64,000 nucleotides of DNA, from contig NZ_JBKBEU010000001.1 in NCBI RefSeq assembly GCF_047372505.1, positions 930,001-994,000 of the forward strand, read 5' to 3'. The first letter of the stretch is position 1; each line of letters starts with the position of its first letter. The notes beneath the pieces were generated by a model, which made no database searches, was not told the origin of the DNA, and worked only from the letters and a program-made list of their open reading frames with translations. Source of the stretch: Phaeobacter cretensis (lineage in GTDB: Bacteria; Pseudomonadota; Alphaproteobacteria; Rhodobacterales; Rhodobacteraceae). This document shows, piece after piece, positions 1-13,238 of the stretch. Position numbers and translations under genes: made by a program.

Positions 1-188
1 CAAATTCGTCTCCCTCCCTAGCGGGCAAAACGATCGCATATCGCACCAATGATCATAACAGATTTGTGAACCGTTAATATATACTTAAGATTGTTAAATT
101 TTTCGTATTTTATTTCCAACAAATCATTGCCTCAAATCAATTACTATCAACATATGCAACTATTGGACCTTACACCCAGGAGAAAAAA

Positions 189-944
189 ATGGGCTGCATG
201 GAATTCGCGAGAACCGCAGAAACCAAGAAAACACTAAGGACCGTAGATTTATTTCCAAATTTGAAACCGAACCTATGTAGAACCATAGACGACATCAAAG
301 CCTGCATGCGTCTGAGGTACCAAGAATATTGCATCAACAGATCTTGGGAGGCTTCAGAAGAATTCCCTGATGGCCTTGAGCGAGATGAATACGATGACAG
401 AGCCGTCCACATCCTCCTAAAGGATCAAAGAACCGATCTCGCTGTTGGAACAGCCCGCATCCTTTACCAGAGCTTTGGTGCGAGAGGACAACAGCTCCCG
501 TCTTTCGACAGATCAGATAAATTTCAGACATATATGCGCCAAACATGGACCGAAGGGAGTATTATTGAAATCTCCCGATTTACACTTTCACGGGAGCACT
601 TGGAGACCGATTTAAGCCGCGCGAATCTCGCCGCCAGCGTGTTTCCTGCTCTGGCACTAGTTCGGGGGATCCTACAAGCGATCGCCAACGACAATGCCAA
701 CACAGTGATTATGACCGTCGCGCCGTCGTTGCAGCGTATGTTGGCGCGTTCCGGCTTTCGCTATCATGATATTGGTGAGCGGTTTGATCATCGCGGTACC
801 AGAGCACCAATCTACCGTGATATCTCCGCGCTTTTGGCAGAATTATTCGACAAGAACACCGAAGTTTGGCGTTATGTAACTGACAATGGCCAAACCTGGC
901 CATTGGACCGAAGCGCACTCCAAAGAGAATTCAGCTACCCGTGA
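189..944 (+). CDS. LuxI/FeeM-like N-acyl transferase (exosortase-system acyltransferase type)
   Basis: 251 aa. The sequence carries the LuxI-fold acyl-synthase pattern: R43/Y44, W53, the acidic pair D66 and D69 in an ERDEYDD stretch, R90 in VGTAR, and E127/R130 in the EISRF motif. The family transfers an acyl chain from acyl-ACP to an amino group. The region around FPDGLERDEYD looks more like the exosortase-associated or N-acyl-amino-acid synthase branch than a true homoserine-lactone synthase, which is usually about 200-220 aa. No LuxR gene or exosortase is in the window. The start is set by AGGAG seven bases before ATG 189. The next gene, 63 bp on, encodes a ThiF-like protein and is probably co-transcribed. 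Base composition is AT-richer than most of the window, suggesting transfer. The acyl acceptor is unknown. Confidence 0.75.
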   Translation: MGCMEFARTAETKKTLRTVDLFPNLKPNLCRTIDDIKACMRLRYQEYCINRSWEASEEFPDGLERDEYDDRAVHILLKDQRTDLAVGTARILYQSFGARGQQLPSFDRSDKFQTYMRQTWTEGSIIEISRFTLSREHLETDLSRANLAASVFPALALVRGILQAIANDNANTVIMTVAPSLQRMLARSGFRYHDIGERFDHRGTRAPIYRDISALLAELFDKNTEVWRYVTDNGQTWPLDRSALQREFSYP

Positions 945-1007
945 CCTACTCAACATTGCGCTGTGCTGTTTCTTTTCTATCTCACATAATTTTCGAACGG
1001 ATCCACA

Positions 1008-1913
1008 ATGTCGTTACAAGAAATTGATGGTAAACTAGAAAACACCCCGGAATTTTCCTATGAAGACGCTTTCTCGCGAACCCTCGGCTGGATCACACCT
1101 GAAGAACAGCAGATTTTACGAAGCAAAAAAGTTGCCATATGCGGTCTAGGCGGCGTCGGTGGCGCCCATGCGCTTACCCTTGCACGGCTTGGCATCGGCG
1201 CTTTTCATCTCGCTGATTTTGACCATTTTGACCTACCCAATTTCAACCGGCAATTCTGTGCTACCATGTCTAATTTGGGACGCCCCAAGCTAGAGGTCAT
1301 TGCCGAACGGCTGAGTGACATTAACCCTGAGGCCCACATTGATAGCTGGGATCATGCTATCACGCCCGAAACGGTTTCTGCATTCTTAGACGGGGCCGAC
1401 ATATACGTCGACTCCATTGATTTCTTCGCCCTAGAGGTCCGCCGCGCCCTTTTTGCAGAGGCAAGACGACGCGGCATTCCCGCGATCACCGCTGCTCCGG
1501 TTGGCACCGGATGCGCCTGGTTGATCTTCACACCACAAAGCCAATCCTTTGAGGATTACTTTGGCTTCTCTGAGCACAATGACACGAGCGATTACATTCG
1601 GTTCCTTCTCGGGCTTGCTCCAAAAGCGTTACATAGGCCTTTTCTGGTTGACCCGTCTTTTATTGATTTTCGAGCTCAAAAAGCCCCATCCACACCGATG
1701 GGCATAGCCCTTTGCGCAGGCATCGCTGGTACCGAGATTTTGAAGCTTCTACTGCACCGCGGCGGAACAAAGGCTGCCCCATGGTTTCATCAATTTGATG
1801 TGTCCGCAGGTAAATGCATCACCAGCAGACCATGGTTTGGCCCCCATAGCCTTGTTCATCGCATTAAGCTGCATCTCGCTAGAAAAACTTTGGAAAATAC
1901 ACCCGAGGAGTAA
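1008..1913 (+). CDS. ThiF/MoeB-family (E1-like) adenylyltransferase
   Basis: 301 aa. The Rossmann ATP-binding motif GLGGVG is at 46-51, followed by acidic D70/D72, the NFNRQ arginine motif at 78-82 and the GRPK lysine near 94, in the order expected for the ThiF/E1 fold. Such enzymes adenylate a C-terminal carboxylate, of a sulfur-carrier protein, a peptide or another acid. No CxxC zinc pair of the MoeB type is seen, and no small carrier protein with a Gly-Gly tail lies nearby. Its position 63 bp after the N-acyl transferase suggests a shared product: an acylated amino acid that is then activated. The family is firm; the substrate is not known. Confidence 0.8.
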   Translation: MSLQEIDGKLENTPEFSYEDAFSRTLGWITPEEQQILRSKKVAICGLGGVGGAHALTLARLGIGAFHLADFDHFDLPNFNRQFCATMSNLGRPKLEVIAERLSDINPEAHIDSWDHAITPETVSAFLDGADIYVDSIDFFALEVRRALFAEARRRGIPAITAAPVGTGCAWLIFTPQSQSFEDYFGFSEHNDTSDYIRFLLGLAPKALHRPFLVDPSFIDFRAQKAPSTPMGIALCAGIAGTEILKLLLHRGGTKAAPWFHQFDVSAGKCITSRPWFGPHSLVHRIKLHLARKTLENTPEE

Positions 1914-1921
1914 CCAAGAGA

Positions 1922-1955
1922 CCCTAAAGTTCTTGGCGGGGCTAGATCTTTAGGG
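1922..1955 (+). terminator. weak stem-loop after the ThiF gene
   Basis: CCCTAAAG at 1922-1929 pairs perfectly with CTTTAGGG at 1948-1955, leaving an 18-base loop, 8 bp after the stop codon. There is no clear T-run, so termination is only a possibility. Confidence 0.3.
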
Positions 1956-2304
1956 CTCGTTCACCGGGCGGTGCTTTACGCTCGAAGAGCGTTTGCACAT
2001 TGATGGTTACCAGATGACGACCACACTCGCATCAAAGCTCATGTCGGCCTATCCAAATGCGAGGGCGGCAAAGACTTGCACATTCAGCGTCTCCGCAATC
2101 GTTCACCCCAAGACACACTATTTACGATTGAAATTCAATGTGAACAGATTTTGCAAGCAACGGGAGCACAGCGCGCCCCTGAGATTAGGGAAATATTATC
2201 CCAAACATGCAACCAAGCGGTGCGTCATTAGGTTCTGGACCTATTAATTTGGTTGCCGTCATCCCGCCTGCGTGATTCATGCCCTTGAGTTTCAGGGGTA
2301 TAAC

Positions 2305-3097
2305 ATGAGCAATCTATTCTGGCTGACGGATGTGCAGATGGCGCGCCTTCAGCCTTACTTTCCAAAGAGCCATGGTAAGCCGAGGGTTGATGATCGACGC
2401 GTGCTGAGCGGGATTATTTTCATCAACCGCAATGGGTTACGTTGGTCCGATGCGCCGCGTGAATATGGGCCGCCAAAGACGCTGTATAATCGCTGGAAAC
2501 GATGGAGCGATATGGGTGTGTTCGCTCGGATCATGAACGGGCTGGCTGCAGAGGGAACCGCTCATAAAACCATCATGATCGATGTGAGCAGGCGAACGCC
2601 ATGCGTTCGAGTGAGCCTGCGCAAGTACCTCAAAGCGCACCGCACGGCTTCCAGTCTGCGGTTGAAAAAGGGGGCGTCGCAGGCTGATATGGCGCACCAA
2701 GGGTGGCATGAATACGAAACTGCACGCCGTTACTGACAGTCTGGGACGCCCCATCCGCTTCTTCATTTCCGCTGGGCAGGTGAGCGATTACACGGGCGCC
2801 AGGGCTCCGGTGAACAGTCTGCCACCGGCTGACTGGCTGCTGGGAGATCGAGGCTATGACGCAGATTGGTTCCGCGAAGCCCTTAATGACAGGGGAATAA
2901 AGTCCTGCATCCCAGGTCGAAAGTCACGCGACAAGCCTGTCCGATACGACAAGCGCCGCTACAAACGACGCAACCGCATTGAGATCATGTTCGGACGCCT
3001 GAAGGATTGGAGGCGCGTCGCCACCCAATATGACAGATGCCCAAAGGTATTCCTCTCGGCCATCGCTCTCGCTGCAACGGTCCTATTCTGGCTGTAA
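2305..3097 (+). pseudogene. IS5-family transposase, two overlapping frames
   Basis: The first frame runs from ATG 2305 (MSNLFWLTD) to 2736 and the second is open from about 2675 to 3097, ending in the typical AATVLFWL. Together they match a full IS427-group DDE transposase: first Asp in MID near 2580, second Asp in GDRGYDADW near 2850, and the R-x5-E region in KRRNRIEIMFGRLKDW. The frame change lies near the AAAAAGGGGG run at 2665-2674. Many relatives use a programmed frameshift at this place, so the shift alone does not prove decay. An extra 12 codons directly after the first catalytic Asp, rich in Arg and Val, are not expected in the family and probably harm activity. Confidence 0.75.
2585..2620 (+). 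repeat. 36-bp palindromic insert inside the transposase gene
   Basis: GCAGGCGAACGC at 2588-2599, spacer CAT, then GCGTTC at 2603-2608 and GCCTGC at 2615-2620 form an interrupted hairpin. GTGAGC occurs at both 2584-2589 and 2611-2616. Relatives, as remembered, read MIDATYLKAHRTAS here with no such insert, so this looks like a small in-frame palindromic insertion of 12 codons. Confidence 0.5.
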
Positions 3098-3115
3098 ATC
3101 AATGAGTCTCGAGCC

Positions 3116-3576
3116 TAAGCGGTTTGACCAATGTTTTTTCTACTCCGGAAACCCGTCCGATCGCCGGGTTTCGAGACCAAAGCCTGATGACGAAAGTAAT
3201 ATCCTTGCATTTTCGGCCTGACATCGAAGCAAACCTTTTTATGAGGCTTTCTAAACCTTAGCTACATCCATTATTTTGAAGTCAAGAAGCATACGTGACC
3301 CACTTCTACCCTTCGTTACAATACTGAGGCGGGTCACATCATTTCACCCGATCCTAGTAGTTCTGCATTGCCAGTTGGAACTGTCCGCCTAACGGAAGCA
3401 ATTGACGTGGACCCGGCAATAGCAAGAAGTTATTAAAGCTGTCAGCATCGAACCCGCTTCCCGCGATAGGTGCGCAAACAGATCCGTTAAGCGCAAAAAA
3501 ACCATTGATGCTAGCCAGATGTAGGAAAGCTGCGCTACGATCCCACAAAAAAAACTAAAAATAGGGATGGAACAAC
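3116..3576. other. intergenic region without a recognisable gene
   Basis: About 460 bp between the IS5-like element and the halogenase gene. No convincing coding frame is seen. An imperfect hairpin (GGAAACCCG with CGGGTTTC, about 3142-3170) lies just after the element. The promoter of the halogenase gene should be here but no clear -35/-10 pair stands out. Confidence 0.5.
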
Positions 3577-5262
3577 ATGAACAACCGCTTAAGGAAAATA
3601 ACCATCGTAGGTGGCGGCACCGCGGGCTGGATGACCGCATTAATCCTAGAGACCGAGCTCTCCCGCACATCAGCGGCAAAGGATCGACCGAAAATCTGCC
3701 TGATCGAGAGTCCGAATATCGCCACAGTAGGTGTCGGAGAGGCGACTGTGCCACGCATGCCGAAAACGCTTCGTCAGGCGGGCATTTCGGAGCGAGCATT
3801 TTTCCGCGAAACCAATGCATCGTTCAAACTCGGCGTGAAATTCTGCAATTGGAATAAGGATGCCAAAGGCAATCGCATTGATTATGTGAACCCTTTTGCG
3901 CATGGTCAGATATTAGAGGGATTGGAAGCCGCCGAGTATTTCCTTCGCTTTGGCAATGGGGATAGAGATTTCACACGATCTATCGCGCCACATGATGATC
4001 TGGGTCGCCTTTGCAAAGGCGCGCGGCATTTGGGTCAACCAGAATTTGAGCAGCGGTTTGGCTATGCATATCATCTGGATGCCGTGAAGTTTGCGGGCAT
4101 GCTCGCCAAGGTTTGCACCAAGCGCGGCGTGGAACATATTCAAGATGAAGTACAATCAGTTGAGCTGGACGAACAAGGTAATGTCAGCCATCTGATGCTG
4201 GAACGCAGCGGACGTCATGACATCGAGATGGTCATAGATTGCACCGGGTTTCGCGGGTTGATCATCAACCAGGCACTCGGCGAGCCATTTATGGACTATT
4301 CGGACTATCTGCCCAACGATCGCGCTATGGCATTGCAAATAGAGCATCCCGATCCAGAAAAGATCGAAAGCCTCACGCGGTCTACCGCACTGGGTGCAGG
4401 TTGGACATGGCGGGTGCCGCTCTATAACCGTGTGGGTACGGGCTATGTGTTCTCATCTGCGCATCGCACGGATGACCAAGCCGCAGACGAATACCTGGAA
4501 TGGCTGGGGGACAGCGGCAAAGGAGCGACGCCGCGTGTAATCCCCATGCGCATCGGACGCGTACACAATGCGTGGGTCAAGAACTGCTTGGCGATTGGAC
4601 TGGCCGGTGGGTTCATTGAGCCATTGGAAAGTACCGCCATCCATATGATCGACCATGCCGTGCGCTGGTTCGCAGAGCACTTGCCTACGAGAGATATCAC
4701 ACCCTCCTTGCGGACAAGATATAATCGACAGATGAATAAGCTCTACGACGAAGTTTTGGAGTTTATCTGTCTGCACTACAAATTGGGCAATCGCACCGAT
4801 GACCCCTATTGGATTGATGCGCGCACAGAGATGAAGGTGCCGGATCGGTTAGCTCAAAACCTAGAGTTGTGGCAACACCGCTTGCCAATGGAGGCCGATA
4901 TCGAGTTTGCCACGCTATTTGACTACCGGGTTTATCAAACTGTTCTTTTAGGTAAGCAAGTTTACGATACAGGCTACGGCTCCGGAATCCGAAATCGCTT
5001 GCGTCCATTAAAGAAACCAATCTGGTTCCAGTTTTCAAAGGGAGCAAAGGCAGACCTTGCTCAGATACTCAAAGCAATGCCAGATCACAAAACTCTGCTG
5101 CGCGACATCCGAGGGGAACTTGACCCACCAGCCTTTGGCATTTCGGCGACGATAAAACCAACAGTGGCGATGCCGGGCGCACCATCGGCAACCCTACCCC
5201 CACAAAACATGCCAAACCTCGCAGAAATCAGAAACGGCGAGAAAGATCTGCAACTGTTCTAG
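3577..5262 (+). CDS. flavin-dependent tryptophan-type halogenase
   Basis: 561 aa. FADH2-dependent halogenases oxidise chloride or bromide to hypohalous acid, pass it along a tunnel to a lysine and halogenate an electron-rich aromatic. Seen here: the FAD motif GGGTAGW at 12-18, the lysine of FKLGVKF at about 84 (equivalent to PrnA Lys79), the signature GWTWRVP at about 275-281 and the EPLESTAIH block with Glu at about 350. All key positions are intact, so it should be active. Length is slightly above the usual 500-540, with a Pro/Ala-rich tail. No flavin reductase gene lies beside it, so a general cellular reductase would have to supply FADH2. It lies between two insertion sequences. The substrate could be free tryptophan, a peptide or another indole or phenol. 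Confidence 0.85.
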   Translation: MNNRLRKITIVGGGTAGWMTALILETELSRTSAAKDRPKICLIESPNIATVGVGEATVPRMPKTLRQAGISERAFFRETNASFKLGVKFCNWNKDAKGNRIDYVNPFAHGQILEGLEAAEYFLRFGNGDRDFTRSIAPHDDLGRLCKGARHLGQPEFEQRFGYAYHLDAVKFAGMLAKVCTKRGVEHIQDEVQSVELDEQGNVSHLMLERSGRHDIEMVIDCTGFRGLIINQALGEPFMDYSDYLPNDRAMALQIEHPDPEKIESLTRSTALGAGWTWRVPLYNRVGTGYVFSSAHRTDDQAADEYLEWLGDSGKGATPRVIPMRIGRVHNAWVKNCLAIGLAGGFIEPLESTAIHMIDHAVRWFAEHLPTRDITPSLRTRYNRQMNKLYDEVLEFICLHYKLGNRTDDPYWIDARTEMKVPDRLAQNLELWQHRLPMEADIEFATLFDYRVYQTVLLGKQVYDTGYGSGIRNRLRPLKKPIWFQFSKGAKADLAQILKAMPDHKTLLRDIRGELDPPAFGISATIKPTVAMPGAPSATLPPQNMPNLAEIRNGEKDLQLF

Positions 5263-5444
5263 GCATTTCTTGCGCGATCTGATGAGTTACTATTTGTGAC
5301 AAGCATCAATGACCGGGTGGTAGATTTCTACCGTCCGGCCAACTTTATATTGCCCCCCACACGTCACAGAACCAATCGCCATTGGATCTGTCCGAGCGGT
5401 TGGCAAGCCGAATCTGAGGTTGTGAGCTCTGCATAGGGTCCAAG

Positions 5445-6616
5445 TGACATGCTCCCCTGAAAAGTCCGCGATTTGAAGTTAGCCTGTTCTCCAAGCGAGG
5501 AGACAGGCGATGCGGAAAAGCCGTTTCAGCGCAGAGCAGATCATTGGCATCCTTAAGGAGCACCAAGCCGGAATGGGGGCGAAGGAACTGTGCCGGAAGC
5601 ACGGCTCAGCGATGGCACTTTCTACACATGGCGTTCGAAGTATGGCGGCATGGAAGTGTCCGAGGCCAAGCGGCTGAAGGCTCTGGAGGTCGAGAACGCC
5701 AAGCTCAGGAAGATGTTGGCCGAGCAGATGCTTGATGTGGCAACGCTGAAAGAGATCCGGTGTAAGGCGGAGAGCCGTGGACTGGGCCATGACAGAGAAG
5801 AACGACAACCAGCGGCGGGCCTGTGCCCTGGCCGGGATCGATCCGCGCGTCTATCGGCGTGGATCAACCAGGCCTGCGGACGCCGAGTTGCGAGAGAGGC
5901 CGAGGGAGGTGTCCAGCGAACGGCGGCGGCGTCGGCTGCACCTGCTGCTCGGCCGCGAGGGCTGGCAGGTGAACTGGAAGAAGCCCTACCGGATCTACCA
6001 CGAAGAGGGGCTGAGCCTGCGCAAGCGCGGCGGGCGAAACCGCGCCATTGGGACGCGTGCGACCATGGCGATCCCGCAAGGGCCGAACCAGAGATGGTCG
6101 CTGGACTTCGTCGCGGACAGTTTGTCTGATGGCCGCCGTTTCCGGGTGCTCTGCGTCATTGACGACTTCAGTCGGGACTGCCTGGCTGCGGTCGTGGACA
6201 CCTCACTTCTCCGGCCAGCGGGTTGCCCGTGAGCTCGACAATATCGCTCGAACGCGTGGCTATCCCTGCATGGTGGTCAGCGATAATGGGACCGAACTGA
6301 CGTCGAATGCCATTCTAAAATGGCAGGAAGATCGGAAGGTGGAGTGGCATTACATCGCGCCAGGCAAGCCAATGCAGAACGGCTTTGTAGAAAGCGTCAA
6401 CGGCCGCCTCCGGGACGCGTGCCTCAACGAGCACTTGTTCGCCAACCTGCGCCACGCCCGAGAGCTGATCGCGGCCTGGCGTGACGATGACAATCACCAT
6501 CGCCCACATACGAGCCTCGACGGGCTCACCCCGTGGGAGTATCATCAACGGTCAGTAGAGGACCAAACCCTGAACAGAGCGAACTAATAACCGAGGACGC
6601 TGCGGGGAGCACGTCA
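5445..6616 (+). mobile_element. degenerate IS3-family insertion sequence
   Basis: 1172 bp. The ends TGACATGCTCCCC (5445) and, from the other strand, TGACGTGCTCCCC (6616) are inverted repeats starting with TG, as in the IS3 family. The flanks (AAG on the left, TGA on the right) give no target duplication, which fits an old insertion or a rearrangement. The transposase reading frames inside are broken several times. Confidence 0.8.
5511..6587 (+). pseudogene. IS3-family transposase OrfA/OrfB, frameshifted
   Basis: OrfA begins at ATG 5511 (MRKSRFSAEQIIGILKEHQ) as an HTH of the IS3 type, changes frame near 5605 and continues as SDGTFYTWRSKYGG with a leucine-zipper-like stretch up to about 5755. 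OrfB follows from about 5777 and shows the first Asp in WSLDFVAD near 6105. It then changes frame near 6200 and goes on with the second Asp in VSDNGTEL near 6280 and the Glu in NGFVESVNGRLR near 6385. At least two shifts are not the normal programmed OrfA/OrfB slip, so the element should be dead on its own. Confidence 0.8.
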
Positions 6617-6864
6617 TGAACTACGCAATCACGGGGACATACGAAGCTGGCAAGATACTGAGGGATTAGGGCTCAAAGCGTCCACAAGAGTGTTTAACTG
6701 AACGCCTGCTTCGAGAAGCTTTGCGTAGACCTTTAGCCTTCGCCACCGCACCAACTGTCTCGTTATGCTTCCAGAGTGCTTCCACGGGTTTAGGAGTCAA
6801 AACGCCAACAGCGATTTTTATGTCGTTAGTTTGTTGTTTTAAGGTGTTTTTGATTTTGTAAGAT

Positions 6865-6941
<77 letters not shown>

Positions 6942-7121
6942 ACACTTTTGTTGGGCGATCGCTTACGCTACTTGAGCCCTTTTGTTTGTCCTATCGCCGA
7001 TTTTGGCGGTTTAGGACTATTGCAGTATTGCTTGTAGCACGACTGCGTGTCCCCTTCAGGGTGATATGGTCTGAAGGGTATTCGTTATTAATATCGTTTA
7101 AGAGTTATGGATTTTACTAGG

Positions 7122-7237
7122 TTTGGCGGTGACCTACTCTCCCACGCCTTAAGACGCAGTACCATCGGCGCAACAGTGCTTAACTTCCGGGTTCGGGATG
7201 GGACCGGGTGTTTCACTTGCGCTATGACCACCAAACC
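7122..7237 (-). rRNA. rrf: 5S ribosomal RNA
   Basis: About 116 nt. The plus strand shows the complement of a 5S molecule: GTTTGGCGGTGACC at the 3' end, complementary closing sequence TGACCACCAAAC at the 5' end, and GGTTCGGGATGGGACCGGGT in the middle. It lies between 23S and tRNA-fMet. Confidence 0.93.
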
Positions 7238-7361
7238 GAGAAAAATCCATATATCGACGATGTTTCACAATTTTTGTGAGACGCTCGTCGAGATACAACC
7301 AACATGAAGTCCAGTTTTGTTTTGCTTTTGGTTCATTGTGTCACTGACTGTTACTGGAACA

Positions 7362-10234
<2,873 letters not shown>

Positions 10235-10653
10235 TGGTCCAGAAAAAGACAGTGAACTGTCACGCCACAGAAGCTGGTAAGAAACTGTGGCCTTATTCTG
10301 AACCAAAAGCATACTTTCCCGCTCACTTCCGAAGAAGTGAACAATGGCTCATAAACCTTGCGGAATATGAACCGGGTTAGTGTACTTGACTTGGACAACA
10401 CTGCGGTTTCAATCCGGCAGACCCTCGCGCGCCCGAGGAAAAGGGCGGAATGCAAAGGCTCGCATCAGACCAAATAAATGATCTTCAGCACCAAACTGAG
10501 GTCGATCCCTCACACGGGTGACCAACAGTGTTGTTGATTGTATCTCTCTAAACGATGTCAATATGATCAACCTTCCCGAAGGAACATCGATCCGGTCCGA
10601 TTGGACGGTTAAACATCTCAGGATGCTTAACGATCAAATCGTCTCTTGCAGAA
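10235..10653 (-). other. spacer between tRNA-Ile and 23S rRNA
   Basis: About 420 bp of transcribed spacer of the rRNA operon. It contains the processing region that flanks 23S rRNA and no gene that I recognise. Confidence 0.6.
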
Positions 10654-10730
<77 letters not shown>

Positions 10731-10755
10731 ATTCTATGTGGGCCGTTCGCATGAG

Positions 10756-10831
10756 TGGTGGAGCCTAGGAGGATCGAACTCCTGACCTCCTGAATGCAAA
10801 TCAGGCGCTCTCCCAGCTGAGCTAAGGCCCC
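10756..10831 (-). tRNA. tRNA-Ala (TGC)
   Basis: 76 nt with encoded CCA. The anticodon loop TTTGCAT gives anticodon TGC; the 5' end GGGGCCTTAGCTCAG is typical of tRNA-Ala. It is the first tRNA after 16S rRNA in this operon, 25 bp before tRNA-Ile. Confidence 0.95.
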
Positions 10832-10974
10832 TTGCTAGATCCTGCACCAAAGCAAGATCATGACAGTTCTGAAGAGATATGAGGACGGCCTGGTCCTGAT
10901 GTTGATCAGTTTTGAATACTGATCTTATGCTAAGTGTATCACGAGACAGAGCAAGCTCTGATCTAGCTAGATAC

Positions 10975-12445
<1,471 letters not shown>

Positions 12446-12741
12446 GAAATGCCCTTGCAGGCATATCCTTGACGTTCGAACCTCTGCACATCTTTGATGT
12501 CCTACCGCTGACGCCAACCAAGGACGGACCTCAGTCAGCACGGCTTCGAACCCGGCTAGGAACTCGAAACGAACATCAAAACTTTCTCTGTTTTTCGTGC
12601 TTGGTTTCAAAAGAAACCGAAGCCGTCCAAACAGTGAAGCTGACACTTTATTATCGCGCTACCACTTCGCTACTTGAGCGCAGGGCATCGCTAAAAGCGT
12701 TGATATGAAGAGGCTGATCCATCGAATGAACCAAACCGCCC

Positions 12742-12771
12742 ACATATCTCTTCAGATATCATCAATGTCAA
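12742..12771 (-). promoter_or_regulatory. candidate rRNA operon promoter
   Basis: Read on the minus strand, TTGACA at 12771-12766 is followed after 17 bases by GATATG, a four-of-six match to a -10 box. Transcription would start near 12735, giving a leader of about 290 nt before 16S rRNA. The exact -35 match and the position support it; the -10 is weak, and other promoters further upstream are possible. Confidence 0.5.
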
Positions 12772-13238
12772 AGAGCATACACCAAGAGACAATAACCAAC
12801 AGATGCGCCACTCTCATGGCACGCCCGCCAACAAAATCTCCATAATGTCACCGTCTTTCCGATGCGGCAGACCGTCTCTCCGGCCAGTCCGGCTACCGTA
12901 GCAGCCAACCCAGCAGCGTCCCCGCCGCCGGTGAAGGGGGTTCTAAGCCCACTCAACAAAACCCGCAACACCAAAATCAACAAAATTACCCATTTCAATA
13001 AACAAATCCAAAATATGCAACAAAATCAACAAACTAGACAAAAAGAAAGACAGCAAAAAAACCGGACAAGCAAAAAAACCCAACCAGATACATGCAAAAA
13101 TCAATCCCAAGCCAACTTACACACAGACTCACACAACATATCCACAGACAAACACTCCTAAAACAAAACGAGTCACTCAAAAATCAAACCAAACATAAAA
13201 TGAAAGACCCAGAGGTCGAAAAAGGCGAGATGCCTAGA
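12772..13238. other. gene-free region with a 250-bp G-poor, A/C-rich tract upstream of the rRNA promoter
   Basis: Between the rRNA promoter and the stop of the flavoenzyme gene. From about 12950 to 13200 the plus strand consists almost only of A and C with repeated A-tracts of five to seven bases. The short open frames here are low-complexity (Gln/Asn/Lys/Thr) and do not look like proteins. A-tract DNA just upstream of an rRNA promoter may be bent and may bind activators or the RNA polymerase alpha subunit. Confidence 0.5.

Larger units (their letters stand above)
2231..3115 (+). mobile_element. IS5-family (IS427/IS1031-like) insertion sequence
   Basis: 885 bp bounded by imperfect inverted repeats. 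The left end reads TTAGGTTCTGGACC from 2228 and the right end, read from the other strand, TTAGGCTCGAGACT from 3118; about 17 of 23 positions match including the flanking TTA. A TA (or TTA/TAA) flank on each side fits the target duplication known for this subgroup. The transposase is in two frames, and a 36-bp palindromic piece sits inside it. It lies just after the acyltransferase/ThiF pair and may have cut that cluster short. Confidence 0.75.

Noticed and set aside
1993..2247. 84-codon open frame between ThiF and the IS5 element
   Set aside because: No ribosome binding site, unusual composition, runs into the left end of the insertion sequence; no family recognised.
6660..6850. Minus-strand frame of about 55 codons after tRNA-fMet (VGVLTPKPVEALWKHNETVG...)
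   Set aside because: No start with a ribosome binding site and no family; could be a fragment of an old gene but cannot be supported.
12862..13161. 99-codon frame rich in Gln, Asn and Lys
   Set aside because: Product of the low-complexity A/C tract; not protein-like.
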